Source of the DNA: Hyphomicrobiaceae bacterium
GTDB taxonomy: Bacteria; Pseudomonadota; Alphaproteobacteria; Rhizobiales; Hyphomicrobiaceae
DNA: 64,000 bases
Assembly: GCA_025351355.1 (NCBI GenBank)
Contig: JANXWC010000080.1
Coordinates: forward strand, 1 to 64,000
Direction: 5' to 3'
Position 1 is the first letter of the stretch. Each line of letters begins with the position of its first letter. The position numbers and the translations under genes were made by a program. This document shows positions 26,961 to 36,225 of the stretch, one piece after another. Under the pieces are notes generated by a model. That model did not search any database. It was not told the origin of the DNA and worked only from the letters and a program-made list of their open reading frames with translations.

Positions 26961-27155
26961 ATGAAACAGATCTTCGCACTTTCCGCAGTCTGCATGAGTC
27001 TGGCTGTGGCGACGCCGTCGTTTGCTCAGACGCAGCAAGCGACTGCACCGACAATGGATCAGTGCAAGGCCGGCTATAAGGCCGACTACATGAAAACCAA
27101 CAATTGGTCTAAAGCGACTTTTGACCAAGCCTGCGCGAAGATGATGAAAAAGTAG
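26961..27155 (+). CDS. Small exported protein, 64 aa
   Basis: Unrecognised small secreted protein. A signal peptide (residues 1-22, ending SFAQ) precedes a mature part of about 42 residues with two cysteines (Cys35 and Cys58) that could form one disulfide, and a basic KMMKK end. AAAGGAG sits five to seven bases before the ATG, a strong start. It is followed by a terminator, so it is probably expressed alone and well. The upstream palindrome suggests dedicated control. Confidence 0.75.
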   Translation: MKQIFALSAVCMSLAVATPSFAQTQQATAPTMDQCKAGYKADYMKTNNWSKATFDQACAKMMKK

Positions 27156-27182
27156 TCCTCTGTCATCACGTGAATATGCAGC

Positions 27183-27216
27183 AAGGTAGTCACGGAGTTC
27201 CGCGGCTACCTTTTTT
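27183..27216. terminator. Rho-independent terminator, probably bidirectional
   Basis: AAGGTAG (27183-27189) pairs with CTACCTT (27206-27212), followed by a run of T on the plus strand. It sits in the 62-base gap between two convergent genes. Confidence 0.7.
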
Positions 27217-27217
27217 G

Positions 27218-28225
27218 TTACGCCGCACGTCGAAGGACGGAAATCCTTTCGGCCAATTCGGGCGCGATGTTTGGGCTGTTAGCCGACAAAAATTCTAACA
27301 AAGCCTGCTCGTTGGCCGATAACTTGCCGTCGCGCCCAATCTGATCTGCCAGCCAATTGGCTTCGGCGACGGTTACTTCTTCGGCAGTCACAATTTCTAT
27401 TTTCTGTCTTTCAAGCGCTGCAATGGCGCGCTCAACGGCACTTTGTTCACGATAGGCCGCAAGCATTCCCGCCACGCCGCTACGGGCAGAAGCACCGACA
27501 ATTGCACCTAAAGACAAGTCACCACGGCGCTCAAGCCATGTTTCGCGCGCTAGCGCTTGTTCACGGCTTGGCGGCGCGTAGCCCGAAGCGGTCATGACAC
27601 AATTGGCAATCGCCTTGACGAACAAGTCGGGCCAGCTTTCCGCATTGTTGCGACCGGCGGTTGCGGCTTCGATCTCGAATAGAATTTCCGCTTCACTCCG
27701 ACTGATCGCGATGTTGCCATCACCGCCGAATGCGTAGAGGACACGCTTCAATAATTCGACTTCGGCTTCGTTGATTTCGCCGGCTGATAAGGATTTACCG
27801 GCACGCAGCGGTCCGTCACCGGAAATGACCGCGCGTTTAACTTGTTGCAGTGCAAAACTGACAAGGCTTTCGGGCGACCAACGCGCCTTGTCGAGCACAT
27901 TGATAAGCAATTCGAGTTCGGTTTTACTGTCGACCTGGCCGTCCCGACCGATACGCTCGATCAGCCAGGTGGCGTTCTCGATCGTCAGGTAGCCCTCGGG
28001 CTTAGCATGATTGACGATGTGGTCGGTTAACATCTCGACGAAACAATCGGCCCAGCCAGGATCCTGGACAGTGCAAGTTTCGTTAAGCCGGAACACAACT
28101 TCCGCCTCAGCCGCGTCTATGCTGCCATCCTCGTAGAAGGCTCGCCGGAGGGCCAGCACGTCTGTGTCGACAATTGTCCCGCGCGCACAGATCACATCCA
28201 CGGAAACAGCGTTGAGCAGGCTCAT
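27218..28225 (-). CDS. Hypothetical internally duplicated helical protein (TerB/EF-hand-like units)
   Basis: 335 residues, no signal peptide or membrane segment. The protein repeats itself: an N-terminal unit at about 15-112 and a second at about 148-315. Each has an acidic turn with a DG pair (YEDGSID, GGDGNIA) followed by a second helical part, matching as WLIERIGRDGQVDSK (88-102) and WLADQIGRDGKLSAN (291-305). The second copy has a roughly 60-residue insertion. The pattern resembles TerB/DjlA-like helical domains; calcium binding through the DG loops is possible but unproven. I chose ATG 28225 because AGAGG precedes it; a start 16 codons upstream is open. Confidence 0.7.
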   Translation of the reverse strand: MSLLNAVSVDVICARGTIVDTDVLALRRAFYEDGSIDAAEAEVVFRLNETCTVQDPGWADCFVEMLTDHIVNHAKPEGYLTIENATWLIERIGRDGQVDSKTELELLINVLDKARWSPESLVSFALQQVKRAVISGDGPLRAGKSLSAGEINEAEVELLKRVLYAFGGDGNIAISRSEAEILFEIEAATAGRNNAESWPDLFVKAIANCVMTASGYAPPSREQALARETWLERRGDLSLGAIVGASARSGVAGMLAAYREQSAVERAIAALERQKIEIVTAEEVTVAEANWLADQIGRDGKLSANEQALLEFLSANSPNIAPELAERISVLRRAA

Positions 28226-28365
28226 GGCACCTCTGATAGGCGGTTGGGCGGGAACAACCCTCAACCTAGTCAAGCAAGGTTACCAACGTCCTAAGTCTTG
28301 CCCTCGGCAAAAGCTTAAAGTGCACTATTGTCACACCGCCCGACCGATTCGGGCCATTATTTATA

Positions 28366-29001
28366 TCAGTTCAACACCGCCACAGCCTTATCGAAGCCAC
28401 TGAGAGATATGGGAATTCCAATCCCGGCCTCCTCGGTTTGGAAAATAATGAAAACGGCCTGCTTACCGGCCTTTAGCTTCGCAATAAGCGCGTCGTCGAT
28501 CACCACCTGCGCATAACACGCAAAAGTGTGGCAGCGCAGGAACGGCGCGTTTCCAACATCCTGATTATCGATTTTCAGCCCCAACCCCGGCGGCAACAGT
28601 ACGCCGAGCGGCGCGAATACACGCAACACCTTCGCACCATTGGAAAATTTCTGTACGTAGACGGTCAGACCAACGTTGCCTCGATCTTCGGCGGTAACGC
28701 TTTGCACCAGCGCGCATGTTTCGGCCTTGGCGCCAGGTGGCGGCGGTTTGCAAACCAGCTGCCAATCGCCGTGCTGCGACCTGACGATGCCACCTTCTGG
28801 ATTATTGGGAGCCCCGGCAGCCAGCGCAGGAGGCTGTCCAACAGCCGCCTTGGGCGTCTGGGCACTCGCAAACGTCGGCAGCAAAGTGAACAGCATCAAT
28901 GCGAGCACTGTGCCCCAACAGCCGCGCGACAGCAGTCCCGGCAAGCGAGCACACTGCGCCAAGCGCGCGCGCGGAAGAGGTTCGACACTCGTCGCAGCCA
29001 C
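28366..29001 (-). CDS. Invasion-associated locus B (IalB) family protein
   Basis: Exported protein of 211 residues. A hydrophobic signal segment ends in FASAQ, a Pro/Ala linker follows, and then the IalB domain opens with HGDWQLVCK and carries two cysteine pairs (CK...TC and LRCHTFAC). Known members are periplasmic or envelope proteins in Bartonella and other rhizobia; function outside invasion is unclear. I chose GTG at 29001 because AAAGGA lies about eight bases before it; TTG at 29061 is too close to its own AGGAG. It is divergent from the cytochrome oxidase cluster. Confidence 0.85.
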   Translation of the reverse strand: MAATSVEPLPRARLAQCARLPGLLSRGCWGTVLALMLFTLLPTFASAQTPKAAVGQPPALAAGAPNNPEGGIVRSQHGDWQLVCKPPPPGAKAETCALVQSVTAEDRGNVGLTVYVQKFSNGAKVLRVFAPLGVLLPPGLGLKIDNQDVGNAPFLRCHTFACYAQVVIDDALIAKLKAGKQAVFIIFQTEEAGIGIPISLSGFDKAVAVLN

Positions 29002-29367
29002 AGTACTATTCCTTTGATGAACTAAGCGCGTCTTATTCGAGTGGCTTTGAGCCCATTTCAAGGCTCCTTGCTGAGAGCGGCGGTCCGATTTGGGCAGCGA
29101 TCATCGGAAAAATGCGTCGCAGTGCTGTAGCTTCCACCCGGCGATGCCACGATGCCATTGACGTAGCGACGCGTAGTTTTGCCGCAGCGATGGTCGCGCG
29201 TGACCCATTGGGGCTGGCGAGCCGTCCTTGTAGGAGTACGCGAAAGGACTATGGTGGGGATCAAGTGCGTCGATCGAAGTTACTGGCTCGTCGACACACT
29301 TCACTTTCCCGCGTTTGTTACCGGTGGGGCTGAAATCCGTGCAAGTCACGGGCAGGTGGAGAGACGC
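29002..29367. other. Divergent promoter region between ialB-like gene and ctaC
   Basis: About 366 bases without a supported gene. It must contain the promoters of the IalB-like gene (minus) and the oxidase cluster (plus). I see GC-rich short repeats such as GGCTGGCGAGCC but no palindrome or riboswitch pattern that I can defend. The frame of ctaC is open through part of it, which I judge incidental. Confidence 0.5.
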
Positions 29368-30474
29368 ATGACGACGACGCGGACAATCTTGACGCGGATG
29401 CCGAGTAAAGTTGGACAGCCGACGCCCCTGTTGCGCACCATGCTGCTAGGTTGCGTTATAGGCGCGGCCGCCTTGGCAGGCACGACGTTGATGGCGCATG
29501 CCGCGGCCGGACAACCCGTTTCCGGTCAAATCGGTTTGCAGGACAGCGTCACGCAGGTGATGGACCAGATCCGCTGGTTCCATAACTCCTGGGTTAATCC
29601 GATCATCATCGCCATTACAATTTTCGTGATGGGACTGATGGCTTATGCGATGTGGCGCTTCAGCGAAAAATCTAATCCTGTACCGTCCAAACTTACCCAT
29701 CACACGGGGCTGGAGGTGGCATGGACGGTGATCCCGATTTTCATTTTGATCATGATCGCTGTTCCATCGTTCAAGCTGCTGTTCAAGGAATACGAATTCC
29801 CCAAGCCCGACCTCACGATCAAGGCGACGGGCAACGCTTGGTTCTGGGATTACGAGTATCCTGACAACGACAAGATAAAAGTCACCGCGAACATGATCTC
29901 CGATGAGGAGCTGCTCGAGGCGAAACTTGGCAAGGATGGCTATGCCAAGCAGTTCGGTGCGCTGACCGGTGTGCAACTGACCAAGGCGCTCTATCAGGAG
30001 TCAAAGCCGCTGTGGCTCAACCCGCCGGAAAAGTACGCCGGTGGCCGGCTGATCCGGCAGTTGTCGGTCGACAACGAGATCGCCGTTCCCGTCAACAAAG
30101 TCGTGCACGTCCTCATCACCTCGAACGACGTGATCCATTCCTGGACGGTGCCATCGTTCGGTTCCAAGACGCAGGCCGTGCCAGGGCGCGTCACCGCGAC
30201 CTGGTTCCAGGCCTACAAGGAAGGCGTATATTACGGGCAGTGCTCGGTGCTGTGCGGACGCAATCATTCGTCGATGCCGATCGCTGTCCGCGTCGTTAGC
30301 GATCAAGCGTTCGCCAACTGGGTTGCAGCCGTCAAGGCGCGTGACATGAAGAAGGCGCGCGGCATCCTGCTGGCGGCGACCGAAGGCATCGAACCCCGCT
30401 CGTTCGCCGAGCTCACCACTGGCCTGCAAACCGACGGCTTAACGCCTTCCGATGTCAGCGAAACTTTAAAATGA
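29368..30474 (+). CDS. ctaC: Cytochrome c oxidase subunit II
   Basis: Subunit II of an aa3-type oxidase, 368 residues. It receives electrons from cytochrome c at the CuA centre. N-terminal export signal (to about residue 45), two membrane helices near 75-95 and 115-138, then the periplasmic cupredoxin domain. CuA ligands are visible in HSWTVP and in the C-x3-C-x3-H-x2-M cluster CSVLCGRNHSSM. GGTGGAG precedes the ATG at 29368. It is the first gene of the cta cluster. Confidence 0.96.
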   Translation: MTTTRTILTRMPSKVGQPTPLLRTMLLGCVIGAAALAGTTLMAHAAAGQPVSGQIGLQDSVTQVMDQIRWFHNSWVNPIIIAITIFVMGLMAYAMWRFSEKSNPVPSKLTHHTGLEVAWTVIPIFILIMIAVPSFKLLFKEYEFPKPDLTIKATGNAWFWDYEYPDNDKIKVTANMISDEELLEAKLGKDGYAKQFGALTGVQLTKALYQESKPLWLNPPEKYAGGRLIRQLSVDNEIAVPVNKVVHVLITSNDVIHSWTVPSFGSKTQAVPGRVTATWFQAYKEGVYYGQCSVLCGRNHSSMPIAVRVVSDQAFANWVAAVKARDMKKARGILLAATEGIEPRSFAELTTGLQTDGLTPSDVSETLK

Positions 30475-30564
30475 CGCGCCGGCCAATCATCTCCGGAGCC
30501 ATGCAACACAGATCCCGCGCCGACGCGACAGGGATCAACAGACGACAGACCAAGGGGAGCCCCG

Positions 30565-32211
30565 ATGGGCAATAATTCTTACGGTTCGGCACATACCGAC
30601 GAGCACGGCCACGAGCACGATCACACACCGCCATTCTTCACGCGTTGGTTCCTCTCGACCAACCACAAGGACATCGGCACGCTGTATCTGCTGTTCGCGA
30701 TCATGGCGGGCATCGTCGGCGGCAGCTTGTCAGTCGCCATGCGGCTGGAGTTGCAGGAACCTGGACTTCAGTATTTCTCCAACCCGGGCATGTATAACGT
30801 ATTCGTGACGGCACACGGGCTCATCATGGTGTTCTTCATGGTGATGCCGGCCATGATCGGCGGTTTCGGCAACTGGTTCGTGCCGCTGATGATCGGCGCG
30901 CCGGACATGGCGTTCCCGCGCATGAACAACATCTCGTTTTGGCTACTTCCTGCCGCTTTCGCGTTGTTGCTGATTTCACTGTTCGTGCCCGGTGCCGAAG
31001 GCGCGACCGGCGTCGGTACCGGCTGGATCGTGTTGGCACCATTGTCCACCAAGGGGCATCCCGGACCGTCCGTCGATTTCGGTATTTTCGCGCTGCACAT
31101 TGCCGGTGCGTCCTCGATCCTCGGCGCCATCAATTTCATCACCACCATCTTCAACATGCGCGCGCCGGGCATGACGCTGCACAAGATGCCGCTGTTTGTC
31201 TGGTCGGTGCTGATCACCGCGTTCCTGCTGCTGCTGTCGCTGCCGGTCCTCGCCGGTGCGATCACCATGCTGCTGACAGACCGCAACTTCGGCACTACGT
31301 TCTTCTCGGCGCAAGGTGGCGGTGATCCGCTGCTCTATCAGCATCTGTTCTGGTTCTTCGGTCACCCCGAAGTCTACATTCTCATCCTGCCCGGCTTCGG
31401 CATGATCAGCCACATCATCTCGACGTTCTCGCGCAAGCCGATCTTCGGTTATCTCGGCATGGCCTACGCCATGGTGGCGATTGGTCTGGTCGGCTTCGTC
31501 GTGTGGGCGCACCACATGTACACCTCCGGCATCGGCGTCGACGCCCAGGCCTACTTCGTGTTCGCGACCATGGTTATTGCGGTGCCGACGGGGGTGAAGA
31601 TCTTCTCGTGGATCGCCACCATGTGGGGCGGTTCGATCCAGTTCCGCGTGCCGATGATCTGGGCGTTGGGCTTCATTTTCCTGTTCACGGTGGGTGGCGT
31701 CACCGGCGTTATGCTGGCCAACGCCGGCGTCGATCGCTCGCTGCACAACACCTACTACGTTGTTGCGCACTTCCATTACGTGCTGTCGCTTGGTGCCGTT
31801 TTCGCCATCTTCGCCGGTTGGTACTACTGGTTCCCCAAGATGAGCGGCTACATGTACAGCGAGTTCATCGGTAAGCTGCACTTCTGGTTGACCTTCATCG
31901 GTGCTAACGTGCTGTTCTTCCCGCAGCACTTCCTCGGCCTCGCCGGCATGCCGCGCCATTATGCGGACTATCCGGAAGCCTTTGCCTACTGGAACCGCAT
32001 TTCGTCGTTCGGCTCCTACATGACGGCGTTGGGCACGCTGGTGTTCCTGTTCGGCGTATTCCATGCCTACTTTATCGCCAAGCGTCGCGTCGGCGCTGAT
32101 CCGTGGGGTATCCCCGAGCACCTTAAGACCCTGGAGTGGACACTGCCCTCGCCGCCGCCCTTCCACCAGTTCGAGACGCTGCCGATCATCAAAGATACCG
32201 ATCATCATTGA
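30565..32211 (+). CDS. ctaD: Cytochrome c oxidase subunit I
   Basis: Catalytic heme-copper subunit, 548 residues and about 12 helices. Heme and CuB ligands sit in FVTAHGL, the [16 protein letters not shown] helix with the cross-linked His-Tyr, WAHHMYTSG, and [15 protein letters not shown] near the end. Residues of both the D and K proton channels characteristic of A-type oxidases appear present. AGGGGAG-like AAGGGGAGC precedes the ATG. A strong terminator follows immediately, separating ctaCD from the assembly genes. Confidence 0.97.
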   Translation: MGNNSYGSAHTDEHGHEHDHTPPFFTRWFLSTNHKDIGTLYLLFAIMAGIVGGSLSVAMRLELQEPGLQYFSNPGMYNVFVTAHGLIMVFFMVMPAMIGGFGNWFVPLMIGAPDMAFPRMNNISFWLLPAAFALLLISLFVPGAEGATGVGTGWIVLAPLSTKGHPGPSVDFGIFALHIAGASSILGAINFITTIFNMRAPGMTLHKMPLFVWSVLITAFLLLLSLPVLAGAITMLLTDRNFGTTFFSAQGGGDPLLYQHLFWFFGHPEVYILILPGFGMISHIISTFSRKPIFGYLGMAYAMVAIGLVGFVVWAHHMYTSGIGVDAQAYFVFATMVIAVPTGVKIFSWIATMWGGSIQFRVPMIWALGFIFLFTVGGVTGVMLANAGVDRSLHNTYYVVAHFHYVLSLGAVFAIFAGWYYWFPKMSGYMYSEFIGKLHFWLTFIGANVLFFPQHFLGLAGMPRHYADYPEAFAYWNRISSFGSYMTALGTLVFLFGVFHAYFIAKRRVGADPWGIPEHLKTLEWTLPSPPPFHQFETLPIIKDTDHH

Positions 32212-32217
32212 GTTCAG

Positions 32218-32244
32218 AACGCCCCGCCCCAAGCGGGGCGTTTT
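32218..32244 (+). terminator. Rho-independent terminator after ctaD
   Basis: Perfect nine-base stem ACGCCCCGC (32219-32227) with GCGGGGCGT (32233-32241), loop CCCAA, then TTTT. It begins seven bases after the ctaD stop. Confidence 0.9.
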
Positions 32245-32447
32245 GCTGTGCGGGGCATCGCGGAACGGCGCCGTGGCGGACGCTTTCCATCTGGTCAATG
32301 CGGCAGGCGCTACAATTACCGGCGTGGTCTGTGCTATTTGGCGAGGCGACGGCGCGCCTCGGATAGAAAAGGCGCCGACCCTTCTGGTTTGGCCGGCCCT
32401 GACACTGGTTGACCTCAATTGAATGCCGCGGTGATTGTCAGTTGCCT

Positions 32448-32482
32448 TTGGTCATACTATTGGTTATACTTTTGGTATGAAA
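32448..32482. promoter_or_regulatory. Three 12-bp phased repeats at the antitoxin start, candidate autoregulatory operator
   Basis: TTGGTCATACTA (32448-32459), TTGGTTATACTT (32460-32471) and TTGGTATGAAAA (32472-32483) follow one another at 12-base intervals, the last containing the antitoxin ATG. There is no Shine-Dalgarno, so the transcript may be leaderless and the repeats may be promoter and antitoxin binding site together (inference). Confidence 0.55.
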
Positions 32483-32731
32483 ACCGCTGTATCAATTCCC
32501 GACGACCTGTTCGCTGAGGCTGAGAAGTTGGCTCAACAGCTTGAGCTCTCGCGCAGCGCGCTCTATGCAAAAGCGCTGAAGGAGATGCTGGAGCGACTGA
32601 AAGACGAAGCTTTCGCCGCGCAAATGAATGCCGCCCTGGCTGAACATCCGGACGAACTTGACCCGGCCATTCTGCGAAGTAACCTTGCCCTCTTGCGGCG
32701 CGAATTGGAAGAGAACGGCGGGCAGTGGTAA
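32477..32731 (+). CDS. MazE-like antitoxin (ribbon-helix-helix type)
   Basis: Antitoxin of 84 residues. The N-terminus (MKTAVSIPDDLFAEAEKLA) is a ribbon-helix-helix DNA-binding segment with the expected basic/hydrophobic alternation, and the acidic C-terminal half should wrap the toxin. It ends one base before the toxin start. It should neutralise the MazF-like product and repress the pair through the phased repeats at its start. The pair is inserted between ctaD and ctaB. Confidence 0.88.
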   Translation: MKTAVSIPDDLFAEAEKLAQQLELSRSALYAKALKEMLERLKDEAFAAQMNAALAEHPDELDPAILRSNLALLRRELEENGGQW

Positions 32732-33073
32732 ATGGTCAGCCGTGGCGAGATCTGGTGGCTGGATCTTGGTCTGCCCGTCGGCTCTGCGCCCGGCTATCTG
32801 CGACCAGGGGTAATCGTCTCTTCCAACCGGTATAACGGCTCGCGAATAAGCACGGTCATTGTTGTGCCGCTCTACTCCAACGCCGCATATGCCCGGCATC
32901 CCGGCAACGTCATTCTGGCCGCGCACGATACTGGGCTCGATCGCGATTCCGTGGCGAATATCACACAAGTCAGCGCTGTCGACCGCCAGCAACTCGGACA
33001 GCGCATTGGTGCGGTTCCGCCAAGTTTGATGGCCCAACTAGACGACAGCCTGCGGCTCGCCCTGGCGCTGTAG
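32732..33073 (+). CDS. MazF/PemK-family toxin endoribonuclease
   Basis: Toxin of 113 residues with the PemK/MazF pattern: RGEIWWLDLG at the N-terminus, LRPGVIVSSN, IVVPLYSN, and the conserved TQVSAVDRQQLGQRIG region. Members cleave mRNA at short sequences; the target here is unknown. Its ATG directly follows the antitoxin stop. Confidence 0.92.
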   Translation: MVSRGEIWWLDLGLPVGSAPGYLRPGVIVSSNRYNGSRISTVIVVPLYSNAAYARHPGNVILAAHDTGLDRDSVANITQVSAVDRQQLGQRIGAVPPSLMAQLDDSLRLALAL

Positions 33074-33185
33074 TCACACGGCGCCAGTATGCACTCGCCG
33101 GCCTTTCAGCCGCATTGCCGATAGTGGGCCAGCATGCCATGACGCGGGAACGTTCAGCCCTTAACGTGCGCCCGTGTTCCCCATC

Positions 33186-34118
33186 ATGACCGATGCTACC
33201 GTCATCTCCGCGCGTGTCGAACCCACCGAGGGACTCGGCGGCAGCGTCGGTGATTTTCTGGCGCTGTTGAAGCCACGCGTGATGTCGCTGGTTGTCTTCA
33301 CGGCGCTGGTCGGCATGGTGGCGGCACCAGGGTCCTTACATCCAGCCCTCGCCGTTATTGGCCTGCTGTGTATCGCCATCGGTGCGGGAGCGTCGGGCGC
33401 GCTCAACATGTGGTACGACGCCGATATCGATGCCTTGATGGCACGCACCGCGGCGCGGCCGATCCCGCGCGGCAGCGTCACGCCGGGAGAAGCGCTGACG
33501 TTCGGCACGATTTTGTCGGTATTCTCGGTGCTGACGCTGGGCCTGCTTCTCAATTGGACTGCCGGCGGCATCCTCGCCTTCACGATCTTTTTCTATGTCG
33601 TCATCTACACCATCTGGCTGAAGCGCTCGACGCCGCAGAACATCGTCATCGGCGGCGCCGCTGGTGCGTTCCCACCCATGCTGGGCTGGGCCACGGTGAC
33701 CGGCTCGGTCGGGATCGAGGGCGTCGTGTTGTTCCTGCTGATCTTCTTATGGACGCCACCGCATTTCTGGGCGCTCGCGCTGTATCGCGCGCGCGACTAC
33801 GAACGCGCGGGAATTCCGATGTTGCCGGTGGTCTCAGGGCCCGACGAAACACGCCGGCAGATCCTGCTCTACTCGGTGGGGCTGATCGGCGCAGCCTTTG
33901 CTCCTTACGCTGTTGGCATTGGCGGTATAGCTTATCTGATTGTTTCAACAGCATTGAGCGCGACCTTTATGGCGTTGGCTGTTCACGTTTATCGCGTGCG
34001 CGTGGGACGCGAAGCCGACACGGTGGCCAAGCGGCTGTTCCTGTTCTCCATCTTCTATCTGTTCGCGCTGTTCGCGGTGCTGCTGGTCGAGCACGTAGTT
34101 GCGCGAGTGCTGGCATGA
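33186..34118 (+). CDS. ctaB: Protoheme IX farnesyltransferase (heme O synthase)
   Basis: UbiA-family prenyltransferase of 310 residues and about nine helices that adds farnesyl to heme B for the heme A of the oxidase. The Asp-rich motif is in [21 protein letters not shown], and the second loop has [16 protein letters not shown] at 33186 is preferred to GTG four codons upstream. The stop overlaps the next start (ATGA). Because a terminator and a toxin-antitoxin pair lie before it, it probably has its own promoter. Confidence 0.95.
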   Translation: MTDATVISARVEPTEGLGGSVGDFLALLKPRVMSLVVFTALVGMVAAPGSLHPALAVIGLLCIAIGAGASGALNMWYDADIDALMARTAARPIPRGSVTPGEALTFGTILSVFSVLTLGLLLNWTAGGILAFTIFFYVVIYTIWLKRSTPQNIVIGGAAGAFPPMLGWATVTGSVGIEGVVLFLLIFLWTPPHFWALALYRARDYERAGIPMLPVVSGPDETRRQILLYSVGLIGAAFAPYAVGIGGIAYLIVSTALSATFMALAVHVYRVRVGREADTVAKRLFLFSIFYLFALFAVLLVEHVVARVLA

Positions 34119-34465
34119 CAGGCCCTGAACCCGTCCGTTTCGATCGGCTGCAACAGTGGCTCAAGCCGCGCCCGTGGATGCCGGTGGCTGCGTCAATGGC
34201 GGTGTGGCTGTTGGCTGTCATGGGAATTCAAGGCGGCGGCCTTGCCCCCATGGGCTGGGCTATGGCCATTGGTGCCTTTGCCGTGGCGGTGCTGCTTGGC
34301 GCTCTCGCTGTGGCTAATCATGTCACCGGCGCGTCGAGTGAACTCGAACGGCGTCGACGCGCGCGCAACATCGCGATTGGTCTGGCGCTATTTGGCCTGG
34401 TGGTGCTGTTTTACGTGGCGACCGTCGTACGCCTCGGCGGCAACGCCTTGAACCGGCCAATGTGA
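34115..34465 (+). CDS. CoxF-like small membrane protein with N-terminal extension
   Basis: 116 residues. The C-terminal part (from about 75: [18 protein letters not shown], then [10 protein letters not shown]) matches the small CoxF protein found between ctaB and ctaG in alphaproteobacteria, usually only about 50-60 residues. The extra N-terminal 75 residues add two likely membrane segments (about 27-42 and 48-66). The start overlaps the ctaB stop. CoxF has no firmly known role; context implies oxidase assembly. Confidence 0.8.
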   Translation: MTGPEPVRFDRLQQWLKPRPWMPVAASMAVWLLAVMGIQGGGLAPMGWAMAIGAFAVAVLLGALAVANHVTGASSELERRRRARNIAIGLALFGLVVLFYVATVVRLGGNALNRPM

Positions 34466-34490
34466 CCCCTGCGACAATAAGGGAACAGTT

Positions 34491-35096
34491 GTGACGCAAT
34501 CCTCGCCTCGTCCGCAATCCAGCCGGCATCGCCTCGTCGCAGTGCTGTGTCTTACGGGCGTCTGCGCGATGGTTGGGCTGGCTTATGCGTCGGTGCCGCT
34601 TTACCGGCTGTTCTGCCAGGTGACAGGCTTTGGCGGCACCACCCAGCGCGTCGTCGCCGCCAGCCCCACTGTGCTTGATCGTACCGTCACCGTTCGCTTC
34701 GACGCCAACGTCGCCCCCGGCCTGCCCTGGGAATTCGAAGCCATTACTAAGCCGATGACGGTCAAATTGGGCGAGACGGCCGTCGCCAGTTACCGGGCAA
34801 CCAATAAGGGGACAACCAGCACCGTGGGCACCGCTGCCTACAATGTCGTGCCCGACCAGGCCGGCGTGTTTTTCAACAAGCTGGCCTGCTTTTGCTTTAC
34901 CGAACAGCCGCTCGCTGCCGGCGAGTCCGCCGAGTTACCCGTACAGTTTTTTGTCGATCCGGCCATGGCCACCGACCGCGATGGCCGACGCGTGCAAGAG
35001 ATTACGCTGTCCTATACGTTTTTCCCTGTTGCCGCGGCGAAAAAGGGAGTTGCGGAACGGAACGCGGATGCTAAGGGTCGCGGTAAGGGATCGTAA
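34491..35096 (+). CDS. ctaG: Cytochrome c oxidase assembly protein CtaG (Cox11 family)
   Basis: Copper chaperone of 201 residues that delivers CuB copper to subunit I. One N-terminal membrane anchor (about 12-34, ending near ASVPLYRLFCQVTGFGG) and a periplasmic immunoglobulin-like domain with the copper motif CFCF. The start is GTG with AGGGAA before it. It lies between coxF and ctaE as in most relatives. Confidence 0.96.
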   Translation: MTQSSPRPQSSRHRLVAVLCLTGVCAMVGLAYASVPLYRLFCQVTGFGGTTQRVVAASPTVLDRTVTVRFDANVAPGLPWEFEAITKPMTVKLGETAVASYRATNKGTTSTVGTAAYNVVPDQAGVFFNKLACFCFTEQPLAAGESAELPVQFFVDPAMATDRDGRRVQEITLSYTFFPVAAAKKGVAERNADAKGRGKGS

Positions 35097-35192
35097 CGTC
35101 GGGCATGCAGCCGCAGGACAGCCCGGCGCAGTGACGTTTAGATGGCGCAGTCCGCTGCAAGGTGGCGCGCAAACAGGGACGACGGAGGGGTT

Positions 35193-36116
35193 ATGGCCGA
35201 CAGCCACGCTACCAAGAATCACGACTATCATCTGGTCAATCCGAGCCCGTGGCCGCTCATCGGTTCGGTCGGCGCGCTCGTGATGGCCATCGGCGCCGTC
35301 GTGCTCATGCGATCGCTGGGCGGTGGCGCCGGCCTGTTGGGTCTGCATGGCCCGTGGCTGTTTTATGTCGGCTTCCTGCTGGTCCTCGCGACCATGGCGC
35401 TGTGGTGGCGCGATGTCATCGCGGAAGCCAACGGCGGCGATCATACGGCCGTCGTGCGCCTGCACCTGCGCTACGGCATGATCATGTTCATCGCTTCGGA
35501 AGTGATGTTCTTCGTCGCCTGGTTCTGGGCCTACTTTGATGCGTCACTGTTCCCGGCGCCGGTCTATCCGATCAACGGCGACACCGCGTCCGTCGTCGGC
35601 ATGGTCGAGCGCGCCGCTGCAACCGGCGGCGTCTGGCCGCCAAAGCCGACCGCTGATCATACCTTCACCGCGACCTTCGATCCTTGGGGCCTGCCGCTCG
35701 TCAATACGCTGATCCTGCTGCTGTCAGGCACCACCGTGACGCTGGCACATCACGCATTGCTGGAAAACAATCGCAAGCTACTCGTGCGCGGCTTGGCCAT
35801 CACGGTCGTACTAGGATTGTTGTTCACAGCTTTGCAGGCTTACGAGTACGGCCACGCCGCCTTCACCTACGGCGGCCACATCTACGGTTCGACATTCTTC
35901 ATGGCCACCGGTTTTCACGGCGCGCACGTGATCATCGGAACCATCTTCCTGGCTGTGTGCCTGGTCCGCGCCATGCGCGGCGCCTTCACGCCGCAGCAGC
36001 ATTTCGGCTTTGAAGCGGCCGCCTGGTACTGGCACTTCGTCGACGTGGTCTGGCTGTTCCTGTTTGCCTGCATCTACGTCATCGGCGCCGGCGCTAATGC
36101 CGGGGCTGGGCACTGA
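35193..36116 (+). CDS. ctaE: Cytochrome c oxidase subunit III
   Basis: Subunit III of 307 residues with about seven helices. It starts with the typical [15 protein letters not shown] and ends with [23 protein letters not shown] lies just before the ATG at 35193. A 30-residue loop between helices III and IV is longer than in mitochondrial homologues. It is the last gene of the cluster, with a strong terminator behind. Confidence 0.97.
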   Translation: MADSHATKNHDYHLVNPSPWPLIGSVGALVMAIGAVVLMRSLGGGAGLLGLHGPWLFYVGFLLVLATMALWWRDVIAEANGGDHTAVVRLHLRYGMIMFIASEVMFFVAWFWAYFDASLFPAPVYPINGDTASVVGMVERAAATGGVWPPKPTADHTFTATFDPWGLPLVNTLILLLSGTTVTLAHHALLENNRKLLVRGLAITVVLGLLFTALQAYEYGHAAFTYGGHIYGSTFFMATGFHGAHVIIGTIFLAVCLVRAMRGAFTPQQHFGFEAAAWYWHFVDVVWLFLFACIYVIGAGANAGAGH

Positions 36117-36153
36117 ACACCGCCGCCTCAGCTCAGCATATCTCCAAAATATG

Positions 36154-36190
36154 AATACCCGGTCCGCTGCGGCGCACCGGGTATTTTTTT
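36154..36190. terminator. Rho-independent terminator after ctaE
   Basis: Ten-base stem AATACCCGGT (36154-36163) with ACCGGGTATT (36176-36185), followed by a T-run to 36190. It can also serve the convergent GumN-family gene, since A residues flank the left arm only weakly. Confidence 0.9.
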
Positions 36191-36225
36191 GCCTATGAAG
36201 CAAGCAGCAACGTCCGTCGCGCCGA

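Noticed and set aside
29179-29367. 63-codon upstream extension of ctaC
   Set aside because: The ATG at 29368 has a GGTGGAG site and gives a normal export signal; the extension has neither.
29230-29370. Possible riboswitch in the ctaC leader
   Set aside because: Short GC-rich repeats suggested structure, but I could not match a cobalamin, heme-related or other known aptamer core.
30976-32418. Long minus-strand open frame (480 codons) opposite ctaD
   Set aside because: It is antisense to an unmistakable cytochrome oxidase subunit I, is rich in His/Arg/Asp/Glu as expected from mirror-frame translation of GC-rich DNA, and has no motif.
33368-34114. Upstream extension of the CoxF-like frame through ctaB
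   Set aside because: It lies wholly inside ctaB in another frame; the ATGA overlap at 34115 is the natural start.
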